From contig JAQXIO010000068.1 in NCBI GenBank assembly GCA_029007825.1, forward strand, positions 1 to 57,163: 57,163 nt of DNA. Reading direction: 5' to 3'. The notes beneath the pieces are model-generated. The model did no database searches, was not told the origin of the DNA, and saw nothing but the letters and a program-made list of their open reading frames with translations. This document shows positions 37,076-45,389 of this stretch, one piece after another (the first letter of the stretch is position 1; each line of letters opens with the position of its first letter). This DNA is from Bacteroidales bacterium (GTDB taxonomy: Bacteria > Bacteroidota > Bacteroidia > Bacteroidales > JAQXIO01). The translations under genes and the position numbers were made by a program.

Positions 37076-37563
37076 ATGATTTTTTTAAATATAATTTAGA
37101 TGTTGCGTCCGATGCTCATTTTCTCTTCATTTATTGGTAAAAATAGAATATTAAGGATATTATGCCCGAAAAGATGCTATAATTTATTTTGTAATTGTTT
37201 TATCAGACTTTTTGCAGATAAATTGTGAATCGCTCTTTTTTCTTTGTATTCATACTTGCGATTTTATGGTGAGGGTAATATGAAATATCGGCTTCGTTTA
37301 TTTTCGATCGATTTGTTTTTATGCCGCGAACAGAAACAATAATCGGCCGGATTACAGTATAAGTTGCGTTCATTATAAACAGGATTCGCTGTTCTGTTGT
37401 GTTCATGTCCGGTAACTAAACTTTTTAAAATAGGAAAATACAGATGAAACGCCTTATCTTTGTATCCGCTAAATGAAGATAGGCTTCGTCCCAGCTTACG
37501 GTTAAACGGATGTGATGTTTCATGTTCGGTTCGCACTATCTTTAGTATTGAAAATAGAAAGAA
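37076..37563. other. Intergenic region with the ABC-F promoter
   Basis: Nearly 490 AT-rich bases. A plus-strand TATCTTTG at 37455-37462 matches the -7 consensus for the ABC-F gene, about 100 bases upstream of it; no -33 is obvious. Short ORFs here (for example 37264-37536 minus) have no family features and I do not call them. Confidence 0.4.
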
Positions 37564-39516
37564 ATGATATCAGTAGAAAATTTAAGTATAATCTTTGGAG
37601 GACATATACTTTTAAATGAACTCTCCTTCGTTATAGCAAAAAAAGAACGTATTGCGCTTGTCGGTAAGAACGGAGCCGGAAAATCGACCTTATTGAAAAC
37701 CATAGCGGGATATCAGAGTCCCAGCTCCGGCAATATTTCTTATCCTAAAGATATAACGATAGGTTATCTTCCCCAGCAGATGCAGCTAACGGATCAAAAT
37801 ACGGTGAGGGAAGAGGCACAACTCGCATTCGATACGATACGTGATCTGGAAACCCGTTTGGAGCAGGCTCAAAATGAATTGGCGGAAAGGACGGATTATG
37901 AGACGGAATCTTACTATGCTCTTATCGATAAGGTAAATCAGTTAAATGAAAGTTATCTTATGATGGGAGGAACGAATTATATGGCTGAGCTTGAAAGGAC
38001 ACTTCTGGGGCTTGGTTTCAGCCGTGAAGATCTTGACCGGCCGACATCTGAATTCAGCGGCGGATGGCGGATGCGCATCGAACTTGCTAAACTTCTGTTG
38101 CGCCATCCGGATGTTCTGTTGCTCGACGAACCTACTAACCATCTGGATATTGAATCGATACAATGGCTTGAAAATTTTCTGGTATCGAGGGCTAATGCCG
38201 TAGTTCTGGTATCGCATGACCGGGCTTTTATCGATACAGTCACACAACGCACGATCGAGATATCCTTAGGACGTATTTATGATTACAGAGTAAATTATTC
38301 CAAATACGTCGAATTGCGAAAGGAGCGTCGGGAACAGCAAATAAGAGCATATGAAAACCAACAGAAACAGATACAGGAGACAGAGGCTTTTATCGAGCGT
38401 TTTCGGTATAAAGCGACAAAGGCGGTACAGGTGCAAAGCCGGATTAAGCAATTGGAGAAGCTGGATTTGCTGGAAGTGGATATGGAGGATAATGCTATGC
38501 TTAATCTTAAATTTCCTCCTGCACCACGTTCGGGAGCTTATCCGCTTCTTATCGAAGACCTTTCGAAATCTTATGGTGAACACCTTATATTCCGGGATGC
38601 AACCTTTACAATTAACAGAGGAGATAAAGTCGCATTTATAGGAAAAAATGGCGCCGGAAAATCAACACTCGTAAAATGTATAATGGGGCAGATAACCGAC
38701 TATACCGGGAAACTTACTCTCGGGCATAATGTGAAAATCGGTTATTTTGCGCAGAATCAGGCGCAGCTTCTCAATGATGAACTTACGGTTTTCGATACGA
38801 TCGATTATGTGACACAGGGGGATATCCGGACAAAGATACGGGATATACTCGGGGCTTTTATGTTCGGCGGAGAGGCTTCCGATAAAAAAGTCAAAGTTCT
38901 CTCCGGGGGTGAACGTAGCAGGCTTGCTATGATACGTCTTTTGCTCGAACCGGTAAATCTGCTTATTCTCGATGAGCCGACAAACCATCTTGATATGCGT
39001 TCCAAAGATGTACTGAAAGCCGCATTGAAAGAGTTTGACGGAACCGTAATCGTCGTTTCCCATGACCGTGAATTTCTGGATGGTCTGGTTGATAAAGTTT
39101 ACGAATTCGGAGAGCAGAGGATAAAAGAACATCTTGGCGGAATTTATGAATTTCTGGAAAAGAAGAAGCTTGAGAGCTTATCTCAGTTAGAGCGCAAAGA
39201 GGTTTCCGGAAATACTGTCGGAAAGGGACCGGTTAAAGAAAATGCCATAAGTAAGCTCTCTTATGAGGAGCGTAAGGAGCTGAGTAGACAGATACGGAAA
39301 ATGGAGAGCCAGTTGAAAAAGCTGGAGGAAACGCTTGAACGGGACGAGGGTGAGATAAAAGAAATAGAGCTACGCCTCTCAACTCCGGAAGAGGCCTCTT
39401 CACAGGATTTGTTTGCCCGTCACGGAGAATTAAAAAAACATGTGGAAAGTTTAATGGAACAGTGGACCGATCTTTCTATCGAGCTGGAAGAAAAACAGAA
39501 GTTAAGTTCTTTTTAA
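37564..39516 (+). CDS. ABC-F family ATPase
   Basis: 650 aa soluble protein with two ABC domains and no membrane segment, the ABC-F plan of ribosome-associated translation factors. First Walker A GKNGAGKSTLLK at about 36-47, signature FSGGWRMRIELAKLLL, Walker B VLLLDEPTNHLD. The second copy is GKNGAGKSTLVK at about 360, LSGGERSRLAMIRLLL, and LLILDEPTNHLD. The interdomain linker (about 240-300) is helical and basic, as expected for the P-site tRNA interaction motif. A C-terminal coiled coil spans about 560-650, as in Uup-type proteins. Monocistronic. Whether it is housekeeping or resistance type cannot be told. Confidence 0.93.
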   Translation: MISVENLSIIFGGHILLNELSFVIAKKERIALVGKNGAGKSTLLKTIAGYQSPSSGNISYPKDITIGYLPQQMQLTDQNTVREEAQLAFDTIRDLETRLEQAQNELAERTDYETESYYALIDKVNQLNESYLMMGGTNYMAELERTLLGLGFSREDLDRPTSEFSGGWRMRIELAKLLLRHPDVLLLDEPTNHLDIESIQWLENFLVSRANAVVLVSHDRAFIDTVTQRTIEISLGRIYDYRVNYSKYVELRKERREQQIRAYENQQKQIQETEAFIERFRYKATKAVQVQSRIKQLEKLDLLEVDMEDNAMLNLKFPPAPRSGAYPLLIEDLSKSYGEHLIFRDATFTINRGDKVAFIGKNGAGKSTLVKCIMGQITDYTGKLTLGHNVKIGYFAQNQAQLLNDELTVFDTIDYVTQGDIRTKIRDILGAFMFGGEASDKKVKVLSGGERSRLAMIRLLLEPVNLLILDEPTNHLDMRSKDVLKAALKEFDGTVIVVSHDREFLDGLVDKVYEFGEQRIKEHLGGIYEFLEKKKLESLSQLERKEVSGNTVGKGPVKENAISKLSYEERKELSRQIRKMESQLKKLEETLERDEGEIKEIELRLSTPEEASSQDLFARHGELKKHVESLMEQWTDLSIELEEKQKLSSF

Positions 39517-39745
39517 ATAAGATGCTACGGATTTTAAATTTTCTTTTGGTTTTCCGGAAATCGGGAAATAAAACCAGTTGGCGAGGATCGGTGTTTTTTT
39601 AATTGAGACGAATCTGACGGATTTTCCGAAACTTTCTTCGTTTATTGACGTTTAGATTGTATTTTGCGGCTCGTGTGTGATTTGTGCGCAGAAGTCACAG
39701 TTTTGCACATATCTTTTGAATAGAAGTTTTAAAGATGAAAGACGT

Positions 39746-40690
39746 ATGGATAAAGGAAAGCTGAGAGGAAACTTGCTGATGCTGTTTGTAAGCATCATAT
39801 TCGGATTGAATATATCTGTATCTAAGTCGCTTCTGGCAAGCGGGTTGGTACAACCCGAAGCACTTACGCTTGCCCGTATGGTATTTGCCGGGACGGCATT
39901 CTGGATTGCATCCGTTTTTATGCCCCGCGAACATGTGACGCTCAAAGACCAGCTTATCCTCTTATTAGGGTCGATGTGCGGCATTACATTCAATCAGGGA
40001 ATGTTTATATTCGGACTTAATATGACATCGCCCATTGATGCCTCTATAATTGTGACATCTACACCTATGCTTGCAATGATTCTCGCTGCTTTTATTCTGA
40101 AAGAACCTATTACGGTACAGAAAGCGGCCGGTGTTGTGGTCGGGGCAGTGGGAGCGATTGCTCTTATTACGACTGCGCAGAATCAGGTTGTAAAAGCATC
40201 TTCTCTTTCGGGGAATCTACTGGTTTTTGCAAGCAGTTGCATCTATTCTCTTTATCTGGTGTGCATAAAGCCTGTAATAGAACGTTATAGCGCTGTTACG
40301 GTGATGAAATGGATGTTTTTATATGCCTCGCTTATGATGGCTCCGTTTATGCTGAAATCGCTCATTAATGCGCCTATTTTTACACAGGCACAGAGCATAC
40401 AGCCGTTTCTGTCGCTTTTTTATACGCTTTTCGGCGCAACTTTCCTGACATATCTGCTGATTCCGATGGCACAGCGCCTTATACGGCCTACGACCATCGG
40501 GATGTATAATTATGTGCAACCTCTGGTAGCGACTATTGCAGCGGTAATAATAGGGCAGGACCGCCTTACGTGGGTGAAAGTCGGTTGTGCTTTACTTATT
40601 TTCGTGGGGGTATATATGGTAACGAAGAGTAAGTCAAGGCAACAGATGCTTGAGGAAGAGAGGAAACATGCACTTGGAGAAGAAAAATGA
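39746..40690 (+). CDS. EamA family (DMT superfamily) transporter
   Basis: 314 aa inner-membrane protein with ten predicted helices in two EamA repeats. I start at the ATG at 39746 (MDKGKLRGNLLMLFVSIIFG), since the in-frame extension to 39677 is Cys-rich and unlike the family. Repeat 1 contains GMFIFGLNMTSPIDASIIVTSTPMLAMILAAFILKEPIT; repeat 2 contains GMYNYVQPLVATIAAVIIGQDRLTW. Both are canonical proline-containing DMT helices. The substrate is unknown (amino acids or metabolites in relatives). A terminator overlaps its stop. Confidence 0.92.
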   Translation: MDKGKLRGNLLMLFVSIIFGLNISVSKSLLASGLVQPEALTLARMVFAGTAFWIASVFMPREHVTLKDQLILLLGSMCGITFNQGMFIFGLNMTSPIDASIIVTSTPMLAMILAAFILKEPITVQKAAGVVVGAVGAIALITTAQNQVVKASSLSGNLLVFASSCIYSLYLVCIKPVIERYSAVTVMKWMFLYASLMMAPFMLKSLINAPIFTQAQSIQPFLSLFYTLFGATFLTYLLIPMAQRLIRPTTIGMYNYVQPLVATIAAVIIGQDRLTWVKVGCALLIFVGVYMVTKSKSRQQMLEEERKHALGEEK

Positions 40691-40724
40691 GACCGCTTCT
40701 TTTCTTTAATAAGCGGTCTCTTTA
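40689..40724 (+). terminator. Terminator of the EamA transporter gene
   Basis: GAGACCGCTT (40689-40698) and AAGCGGTCTC (40711-40720) form a 10-bp stem followed by TTT; it overlaps the last base pair of the stop codon. Confidence 0.75.
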
Positions 40725-40752
40725 TCGTTTCAGAAAAAAATTGTAATATTGC
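40721..40752 (+). promoter_or_regulatory. Possible promoter of the threonine operon
   Basis: TAATATTG at about 40744-40751 resembles TAnnTTTG with one mismatch; TTTA lies 19 bases upstream. The predicted start would be just before the leader peptide ATG. A weak match, supported mainly by position. Confidence 0.35.
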
Positions 40753-40774
40753 AGTATAAAACCAAAACGAGTGA

Positions 40775-40825
40775 ATGATGACGCAATATCAGCTACATAC
40801 TACACGGCGAATCACAACCCCTTAG
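40775..40825 (+). CDS. Threonine-rich leader peptide upstream of thrA (putative attenuation leader)
   Basis: A 16-codon ORF too short for routine gene calling: MMTQYQLHTTRRITTP, then TAG. Five of 16 codons are Thr and one is Ile, with Thr pairs at 9-10 and 14-15. It ends 74 bases before the aspartokinase I/homoserine dehydrogenase gene, whose products are the precursors of Thr and Ile. The stop codon lies inside the small hairpin ACCCC-TTAG-GGGGT (40818-40831), and a CTTTTTTC tract follows at about 40857. This is the architecture of ribosome-mediated control by threonyl/isoleucyl-tRNA supply. I cannot draw a full terminator/antiterminator pair, so the exact mechanism is open. Confidence 0.65.
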   Translation: MMTQYQLHTTRRITTP

Positions 40826-40831
40826 GGGGTA
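40818..40831 (+). promoter_or_regulatory. Leader hairpin overlapping the thr leader peptide stop codon
   Basis: ACCCC (40818-40822), loop TTAG, GGGGT (40827-40831). The loop includes the TAG stop of the leader ORF, so a terminating ribosome would cover it and a stalled one would not. Confidence 0.5.
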
Positions 40832-40899
40832 ATATGTCTACATTTCACTTTTCAATCTTTTTTCAATCACGATTTATATAATAATTAAATACAAACCCG

Positions 40900-43338
40900 A
40901 TGAAAGTATTAAAATTCGGCGGAACATCCGTAGGTTCCGTAGAAAGCATCTTAAGCGTTAAGAATATTGTCGAGGCTGTAAAAGGGCCTGTAGTAGTGGT
41001 AGTTTCAGCTTTGGGTGGAATAACAGATAAATTAATAGAAATATCAAATGTCGCCGCTAAAGGCGATGTAACATATGAAGTTGCTTTTGAGAGCATAAAA
41101 GAGAGACATTTTTCCGTGATTAACGGTGTCGTAACCGATCCTGAGAAAAAGAAGATAGTGATCGAAGGTGCCTCTATGCTTTTTGACGAGCTCAGCAATA
41201 TTTACAAAGGTCTTTACCTGATCAATGATTTATCGTCGAAAACACTCGATACCATTGTCAGTTACGGCGAGCGTCTCTCGTCTCTTATTATTGCGAATGT
41301 TATTGAAGGAGCTCAGTTGTATGACTCCCGCAAATTTATCAAAACTGAAAAGCAGTTCGGTAAGCATGTGGTTGATTTCGAATTGACCACGCCTCTTATA
41401 AAAGAGACTTTCGCAACCTTGCCTAAGGTGGCTCTGGTTCCCGGCTTTATTTCCAGCAGTAAGGAGAATGGCGAAGTAACCAATCTCGGCAGAGGCGGTT
41501 CCGATTATACTGCTTCGATCATAGCGTCGGTTTTAGGTGCTTCCGAATTGGAGATATGGACTGATGTGGATGGGTTTATGACTGCCGATCCGAGAATTAT
41601 CGCGAATACGTATGTTATTGACAAACTTGGTTTTATAGAAGCTATGGAGTTATGTAACTTCGGTGCGAAAGTGATTTATCCTCCTACGATTTATCCTGTT
41701 TATCATAAAAATATTCCCATACGTGTAAAAAATACTTTTAACCCTTCTGCTGCTGGAACTTATATATCTAAGGATATAAAATCGGAAAACGGAAAAAGCA
41801 TAAAGGGAATATCCTCTATCGATGATACGTGCCTGATTACGGTTCAGGGACTCGGTATGGTGGGTGTTATTGGGGTTAATTACCGTATTTTTAAAACGAT
41901 GGCGAAAAACGGAATTAGTGTATTTATGGTTTCGCAGGCTTCATCGGAGAATACGACTTCATTTGCCGTTAAGAATGCCGATGCCGATGTTTCGGTTCAG
42001 GTATTGCGCGAAGAATTTGCGTATGAGATAGCGCAGGGCGAGATTAACGATATTAAGGCCGAACGCGAGCTGGCTACCGTGGCTATTGTGGGCGAGAATA
42101 TGAAACGTACGCCCGGTATTGCAGGAAAGCTTTTCGGTACGCTCGGACGTAGCGGTATCAGTGTTATTGCCTGTGCCCAGGGTGCTTCCGAAACGAATAT
42201 TTCTTTTGTCATTGCACGCAATAACCTGCGTAAAGCTTTGAATTCCATACACGATTCATTCTTCCTTTCCGAATACCAGATGCTTAATATTTTCCTTGTC
42301 GGAACCGGAACGGTCGGAGGAAGCCTACTCGATCAGATCAAGATGCAGCAGCCTAAGCTGATGAAGCAAAACGGAGTAAAACTGAATGTTGTGGGAATTG
42401 CTGATGTCGACCATGTTATTTTTAACAGAGAAGGTGTGAATCTCGACACTTATCAGGAAGATTTGAAGCATTCGGAAATTAAATCAACGCCAGAAGTGCT
42501 ACAGGAAGAGATTTTGAAAATGAATATTTTCAATGCGGTTTTTGTCGATTGCACGGCAAGTCCTAAGATCGCAGCATTGTACGAAACATTCCTTTCAAAT
42601 AATATATCCGTAGTCGCCGCGAATAAAATAGCAGCCTCTTCTTCGTATGAGAATTATATAAAACTTAAAGAAACGGCGCGTAAGCGTGACGTAAAGTATC
42701 TTTTTGAAACGAATGTAGGAGCCGGACTGCCTATTATCAATACGATGAATAATCTCATCAACAGTGGTGACGTCATCTTGAAACTCGAGGCCGTGCTTTC
42801 CGGTACATTGAATTATATATTTAATACGATCAGTGCCGATATTCCTCTTAGCAAAGCGATTAAGATGGCTCAGGAAGCACGTTATGCAGAGCCCGATCCG
42901 CGTATCGACCTAAGCGGAACGGACGTAATCCGGAAACTGGTAATTCTTTCGCGTGAAGCGGGTTACAAGGTAGAGCAAGCCGATGTGGTAAAGAATCTCT
43001 TTATCCCCGATAAATATTTCGAAGGATCTTTGGATGATTTCTGGATAAGCATTTCTGAAATGGATGCTTATTTTGAGGAGAAACGTAAGGAACTCGAAGC
43101 GGAGAACAAGCGTTACCGTTTTGTAGCGACAATGGAAAAAGGAAAATGTGAAGTGGGGCTTCGTGAAGTCGACAGCCGTCATCCGTTCTACGATCTTGAA
43201 GGAAGTAATAATATTATTACAATCCAGACTGAGCGTTACTATGATTACCCGATGATTATCAAGGGTTACGGTGCTGGCGCAGGGGTAACAGCAGCTGGTG
43301 TATTTGCCGATATTATTTCGATTGCCAATATACGTTAG
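40900..43338 (+). CDS. thrA: Bifunctional aspartate kinase / homoserine dehydrogenase
   Basis: 812 aa fusion enzyme catalysing the first and third steps of the aspartate pathway to threonine. The kinase domain starts MKVLKFGGTSVGS, with the substrate segment TNLGRGGSDYTASIIASVLGA and WTDVDGFMTADPR. Two ACT-type regulatory stretches follow at about 310-460 (VQGLGMVGVIGVNYRIFKTMAKNGISV, then the second with TPGIAGKLFGTLGRSGISV). The dehydrogenase begins near 465 with the NADP motif FLVGTGTVGGSLL and contains ETNVGAGLPIINTMNNL. Feedback inhibition by threonine is known for this class. First structural gene of the thr operon. Confidence 0.97.
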   Translation: MKVLKFGGTSVGSVESILSVKNIVEAVKGPVVVVVSALGGITDKLIEISNVAAKGDVTYEVAFESIKERHFSVINGVVTDPEKKKIVIEGASMLFDELSNIYKGLYLINDLSSKTLDTIVSYGERLSSLIIANVIEGAQLYDSRKFIKTEKQFGKHVVDFELTTPLIKETFATLPKVALVPGFISSSKENGEVTNLGRGGSDYTASIIASVLGASELEIWTDVDGFMTADPRIIANTYVIDKLGFIEAMELCNFGAKVIYPPTIYPVYHKNIPIRVKNTFNPSAAGTYISKDIKSENGKSIKGISSIDDTCLITVQGLGMVGVIGVNYRIFKTMAKNGISVFMVSQASSENTTSFAVKNADADVSVQVLREEFAYEIAQGEINDIKAERELATVAIVGENMKRTPGIAGKLFGTLGRSGISVIACAQGASETNISFVIARNNLRKALNSIHDSFFLSEYQMLNIFLVGTGTVGGSLLDQIKMQQPKLMKQNGVKLNVVGIADVDHVIFNREGVNLDTYQEDLKHSEIKSTPEVLQEEILKMNIFNAVFVDCTASPKIAALYETFLSNNISVVAANKIAASSSYENYIKLKETARKRDVKYLFETNVGAGLPIINTMNNLINSGDVILKLEAVLSGTLNYIFNTISADIPLSKAIKMAQEARYAEPDPRIDLSGTDVIRKLVILSREAGYKVEQADVVKNLFIPDKYFEGSLDDFWISISEMDAYFEEKRKELEAENKRYRFVATMEKGKCEVGLREVDSRHPFYDLEGSNNIITIQTERYYDYPMIIKGYGAGAGVTAAGVFADIISIANIR

Positions 43339-43350
43339 TAGAAGAAATAG

Positions 43351-43379
43351 CCGTCAGTCTTTAAAGGGAAGACAGACGG
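43351..43379 (+). other. Imperfect hairpin between thrA and the PGM-like gene
   Basis: CCGTCAGTCT and AGACAGACGG can pair over ten bases with one mismatch, around a nine-base loop, within the 75-base gap. No T-run follows, so it is not a standard terminator; it may mark mRNA processing or stability. Confidence 0.4.
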
Positions 43380-43413
43380 TTGTTCCATTTGTCCATTTTT
43401 AATAAGGAGAAAG

Positions 43414-44619
43414 ATGAAACATCTTATAATTTTGGGAGACGGAATGGCCGATCAGCCTATTGATATTTTTGGTGGTCGTACGCCTCTTCAGGCAGCCGTT
43501 AAACCAAATATCGACCGCTTGGCGGCAATGGGACGCTGCGGATTGCTTTCGACTGTTCCCGCAGGATTTCATCCGGGAAGTGAAATTGCCAATATGTCGG
43601 TACTCGGATATGATGTGGTAAAAGTTTTCGAAGGACGCGGATCTCTGGAAGCTGCCAGTATGGGCGTTGATATCTTGGACGGAGAGATGGCCATGCGTTG
43701 TAACCTTATCAGCATACAGGACGGAAAAATAAAAAATCATTCTGCCGGCCATATTACGAACGAAGAGGCTCAGGAGTTGATCGAGTTTCTGAATGAAAGA
43801 CTCGGAAATAAACGTGTGAAATTCTATCCGGGCGTCTCTTATCGTCATCTTTTAATAATAAAAGGAGGCAATAAAGCCGTAGAGTGCACTCCTCCTCACG
43901 ATGTACCCGGAACACCGTTTTCCGATGTGATGGTAAAGGCTACTGCTCCGGAAGGAGAAGAAACAGCTCGTCTTCTCAATGATTTGATTTTGCGCTCGCA
44001 AGAGTTGCTGGCGACGCATCCTGTAAATATAAAGAGGGTTTCCGAAGGGAAAGATCCTGCAAATTCTCTCTGGCCCTGGTCGCCGGGCTATCGTCCGGCT
44101 ATGCAGACATTACAGGCTCTTTATGGTATCGAAAGCGGTTCCGTGATTTCGGCAGTCGATCTTATAATGGGAATCGGCGTATATGCCGGCTTAAAGCCTG
44201 TTATGGTTGAAGGTGCTACAGGTCTTTATAATACTAATTATGAAGGAAAAGCACAAGCAGCGATCGAGGCTTTAAAAACACAGGACTTTGTTTACCTTCA
44301 TATTGAAGCCAGTGATGAAGCCGGACATGAGGGAGATTGTGAATTGAAAAAACGTACGATTGAATATCTGGATTCCCGTGTTGTCGGCCCCATATATGAA
44401 GCCGTAAAACAGTGGGATGAGCCTGTCGCAATCGCTGTATTACCCGATCATCCGACGCCTTGCCGGCTTCGTACGCATACTTCCGATCCTATACCTTTTA
44501 TTATTTATAAGCCTGGAGAGAAACCCGATGCTGTTTTACAATATGATGAGTTTTCCGTGAAAGATGGTTACTACGGACTGCTTAAAGGAGATGAATTTAT
44601 GAACTGTTTCTTAAAATAA
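43414..44619 (+). CDS. Cofactor-independent phosphoglycerate mutase-like protein, proposed homoserine kinase
   Basis: 401 aa member of the archaeal-type PGM family in the alkaline phosphatase superfamily. Metal-site segments are visible: LIILGDGMADQPIDIFGGRTPLQAA at the start and VLPDHPTPCRLRTHT near 345, with HIEASDEAGHEGD in between. Annotation databases call the subfamily seen in Bacteroidota threonine operons a proposed homoserine kinase, standing in for the missing GHMP-type ThrB. Placement between thrA and thrC supports that role here, but a glycolytic mutase role is not excluded by sequence. The next gene starts seven bases after its stop. Confidence 0.85.
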   Translation: MKHLIILGDGMADQPIDIFGGRTPLQAAVKPNIDRLAAMGRCGLLSTVPAGFHPGSEIANMSVLGYDVVKVFEGRGSLEAASMGVDILDGEMAMRCNLISIQDGKIKNHSAGHITNEEAQELIEFLNERLGNKRVKFYPGVSYRHLLIIKGGNKAVECTPPHDVPGTPFSDVMVKATAPEGEETARLLNDLILRSQELLATHPVNIKRVSEGKDPANSLWPWSPGYRPAMQTLQALYGIESGSVISAVDLIMGIGVYAGLKPVMVEGATGLYNTNYEGKAQAAIEALKTQDFVYLHIEASDEAGHEGDCELKKRTIEYLDSRVVGPIYEAVKQWDEPVAIAVLPDHPTPCRLRTHTSDPIPFIIYKPGEKPDAVLQYDEFSVKDGYYGLLKGDEFMNCFLK

Positions 44620-44626
44620 TACCGAG

Positions 44627-45379
44627 ATGAATACGAATCGAAGGAATTTTATGAAAACGATGGCCGTAGGTGCTACGGCTTTGTCGTTGCCGGGAATAAT
44701 GAAAGCTGCCGAAACAGCCGTAGTAAAAAAAATCGCGTTGAAACAGGATGCAGTAATCCTTTTTCAGGGAGACTCCATAACCGATTGGGGCAGAAAACGC
44801 GAGAATGTAGGTTATAACGACCAGGTAGGACTTGGAGGGGGATATCCTCTCTTTGCCACGGCTCAGCTTCTCTGTAAATATCCACAGAAGAATTTGCGTA
44901 TATATAACAGAGGGATAAGCGGAAATAAGGTATATGAGCTTCGTGATCGTTGGGATGAAGAGTGTATCGATTTGAAACCGGATGTCCTCAGTATTCTCGT
45001 GGGGGTAAACGATTACTGGCATAAGCTTTCTTTCGGTTATAAGGGAACGGTTGAAACTTACGAGAAAGATTATACGGCATTGCTTAAATATACGAAAGAA
45101 CGGCTTCCTGATGTACAACTTATTATCGGAGAACCTTTCGCTATAAAGGGGGTAAAGGCTGTCGACGATAAATGGTTCCCGGAATTCGATAAGTTCCGTG
45201 CAGCTGCAAAACGTATAGCCTCTGCATTCGGTGCAATGTTTATCCCGTATCAGGAAATATTCGATGATGCTTGCAAATTGGCTCCTCCCGCTTACTGGAC
45301 GGGAGACGGTGTTCATCCGTCCTTAGCCGGAGCGGAACTGATGGCTGAAGCATGGATGAAAACGATAAGTAACAAATAA
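44627..45379 (+). CDS. Exported SGNH/GDSL hydrolase
   Basis: 250 aa esterase-fold protein. The N terminus (NRRNFMKTMAVGATALSLPGIMKA) looks like a twin-arginine or Sec signal with cleavage near KAA-ET. Block I is VILFQGDSITDWG with Ser50 as nucleophile; block III is LVGVNDYWH; block V is DGVHPSLAGAELMAE with the catalytic Asp and His. These proteins are usually acyl esterases on carbohydrates or lipids; substrate unknown. It lies inside the threonine operon, seven bases after the PGM-like gene and ten before thrC, with no obvious metabolic link. Confidence 0.9.
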   Translation: MNTNRRNFMKTMAVGATALSLPGIMKAAETAVVKKIALKQDAVILFQGDSITDWGRKRENVGYNDQVGLGGGYPLFATAQLLCKYPQKNLRIYNRGISGNKVYELRDRWDEECIDLKPDVLSILVGVNDYWHKLSFGYKGTVETYEKDYTALLKYTKERLPDVQLIIGEPFAIKGVKAVDDKWFPEFDKFRAAAKRIASAFGAMFIPYQEIFDDACKLAPPAYWTGDGVHPSLAGAELMAEAWMKTISNK

Positions 45380-45389
45380 AATTTCTATA

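Noticed and set aside
37264..37536. 90-codon minus-strand ORF upstream of the ABC-F gene
   Set aside because: No motif, and it would overlap the likely ABC-F promoter.
40743..40900. Classical terminator/antiterminator pair in the thr leader
   Set aside because: I could not find a GC-rich stem directly followed by a T-run; only the small hairpin at 40818-40831 is supported.
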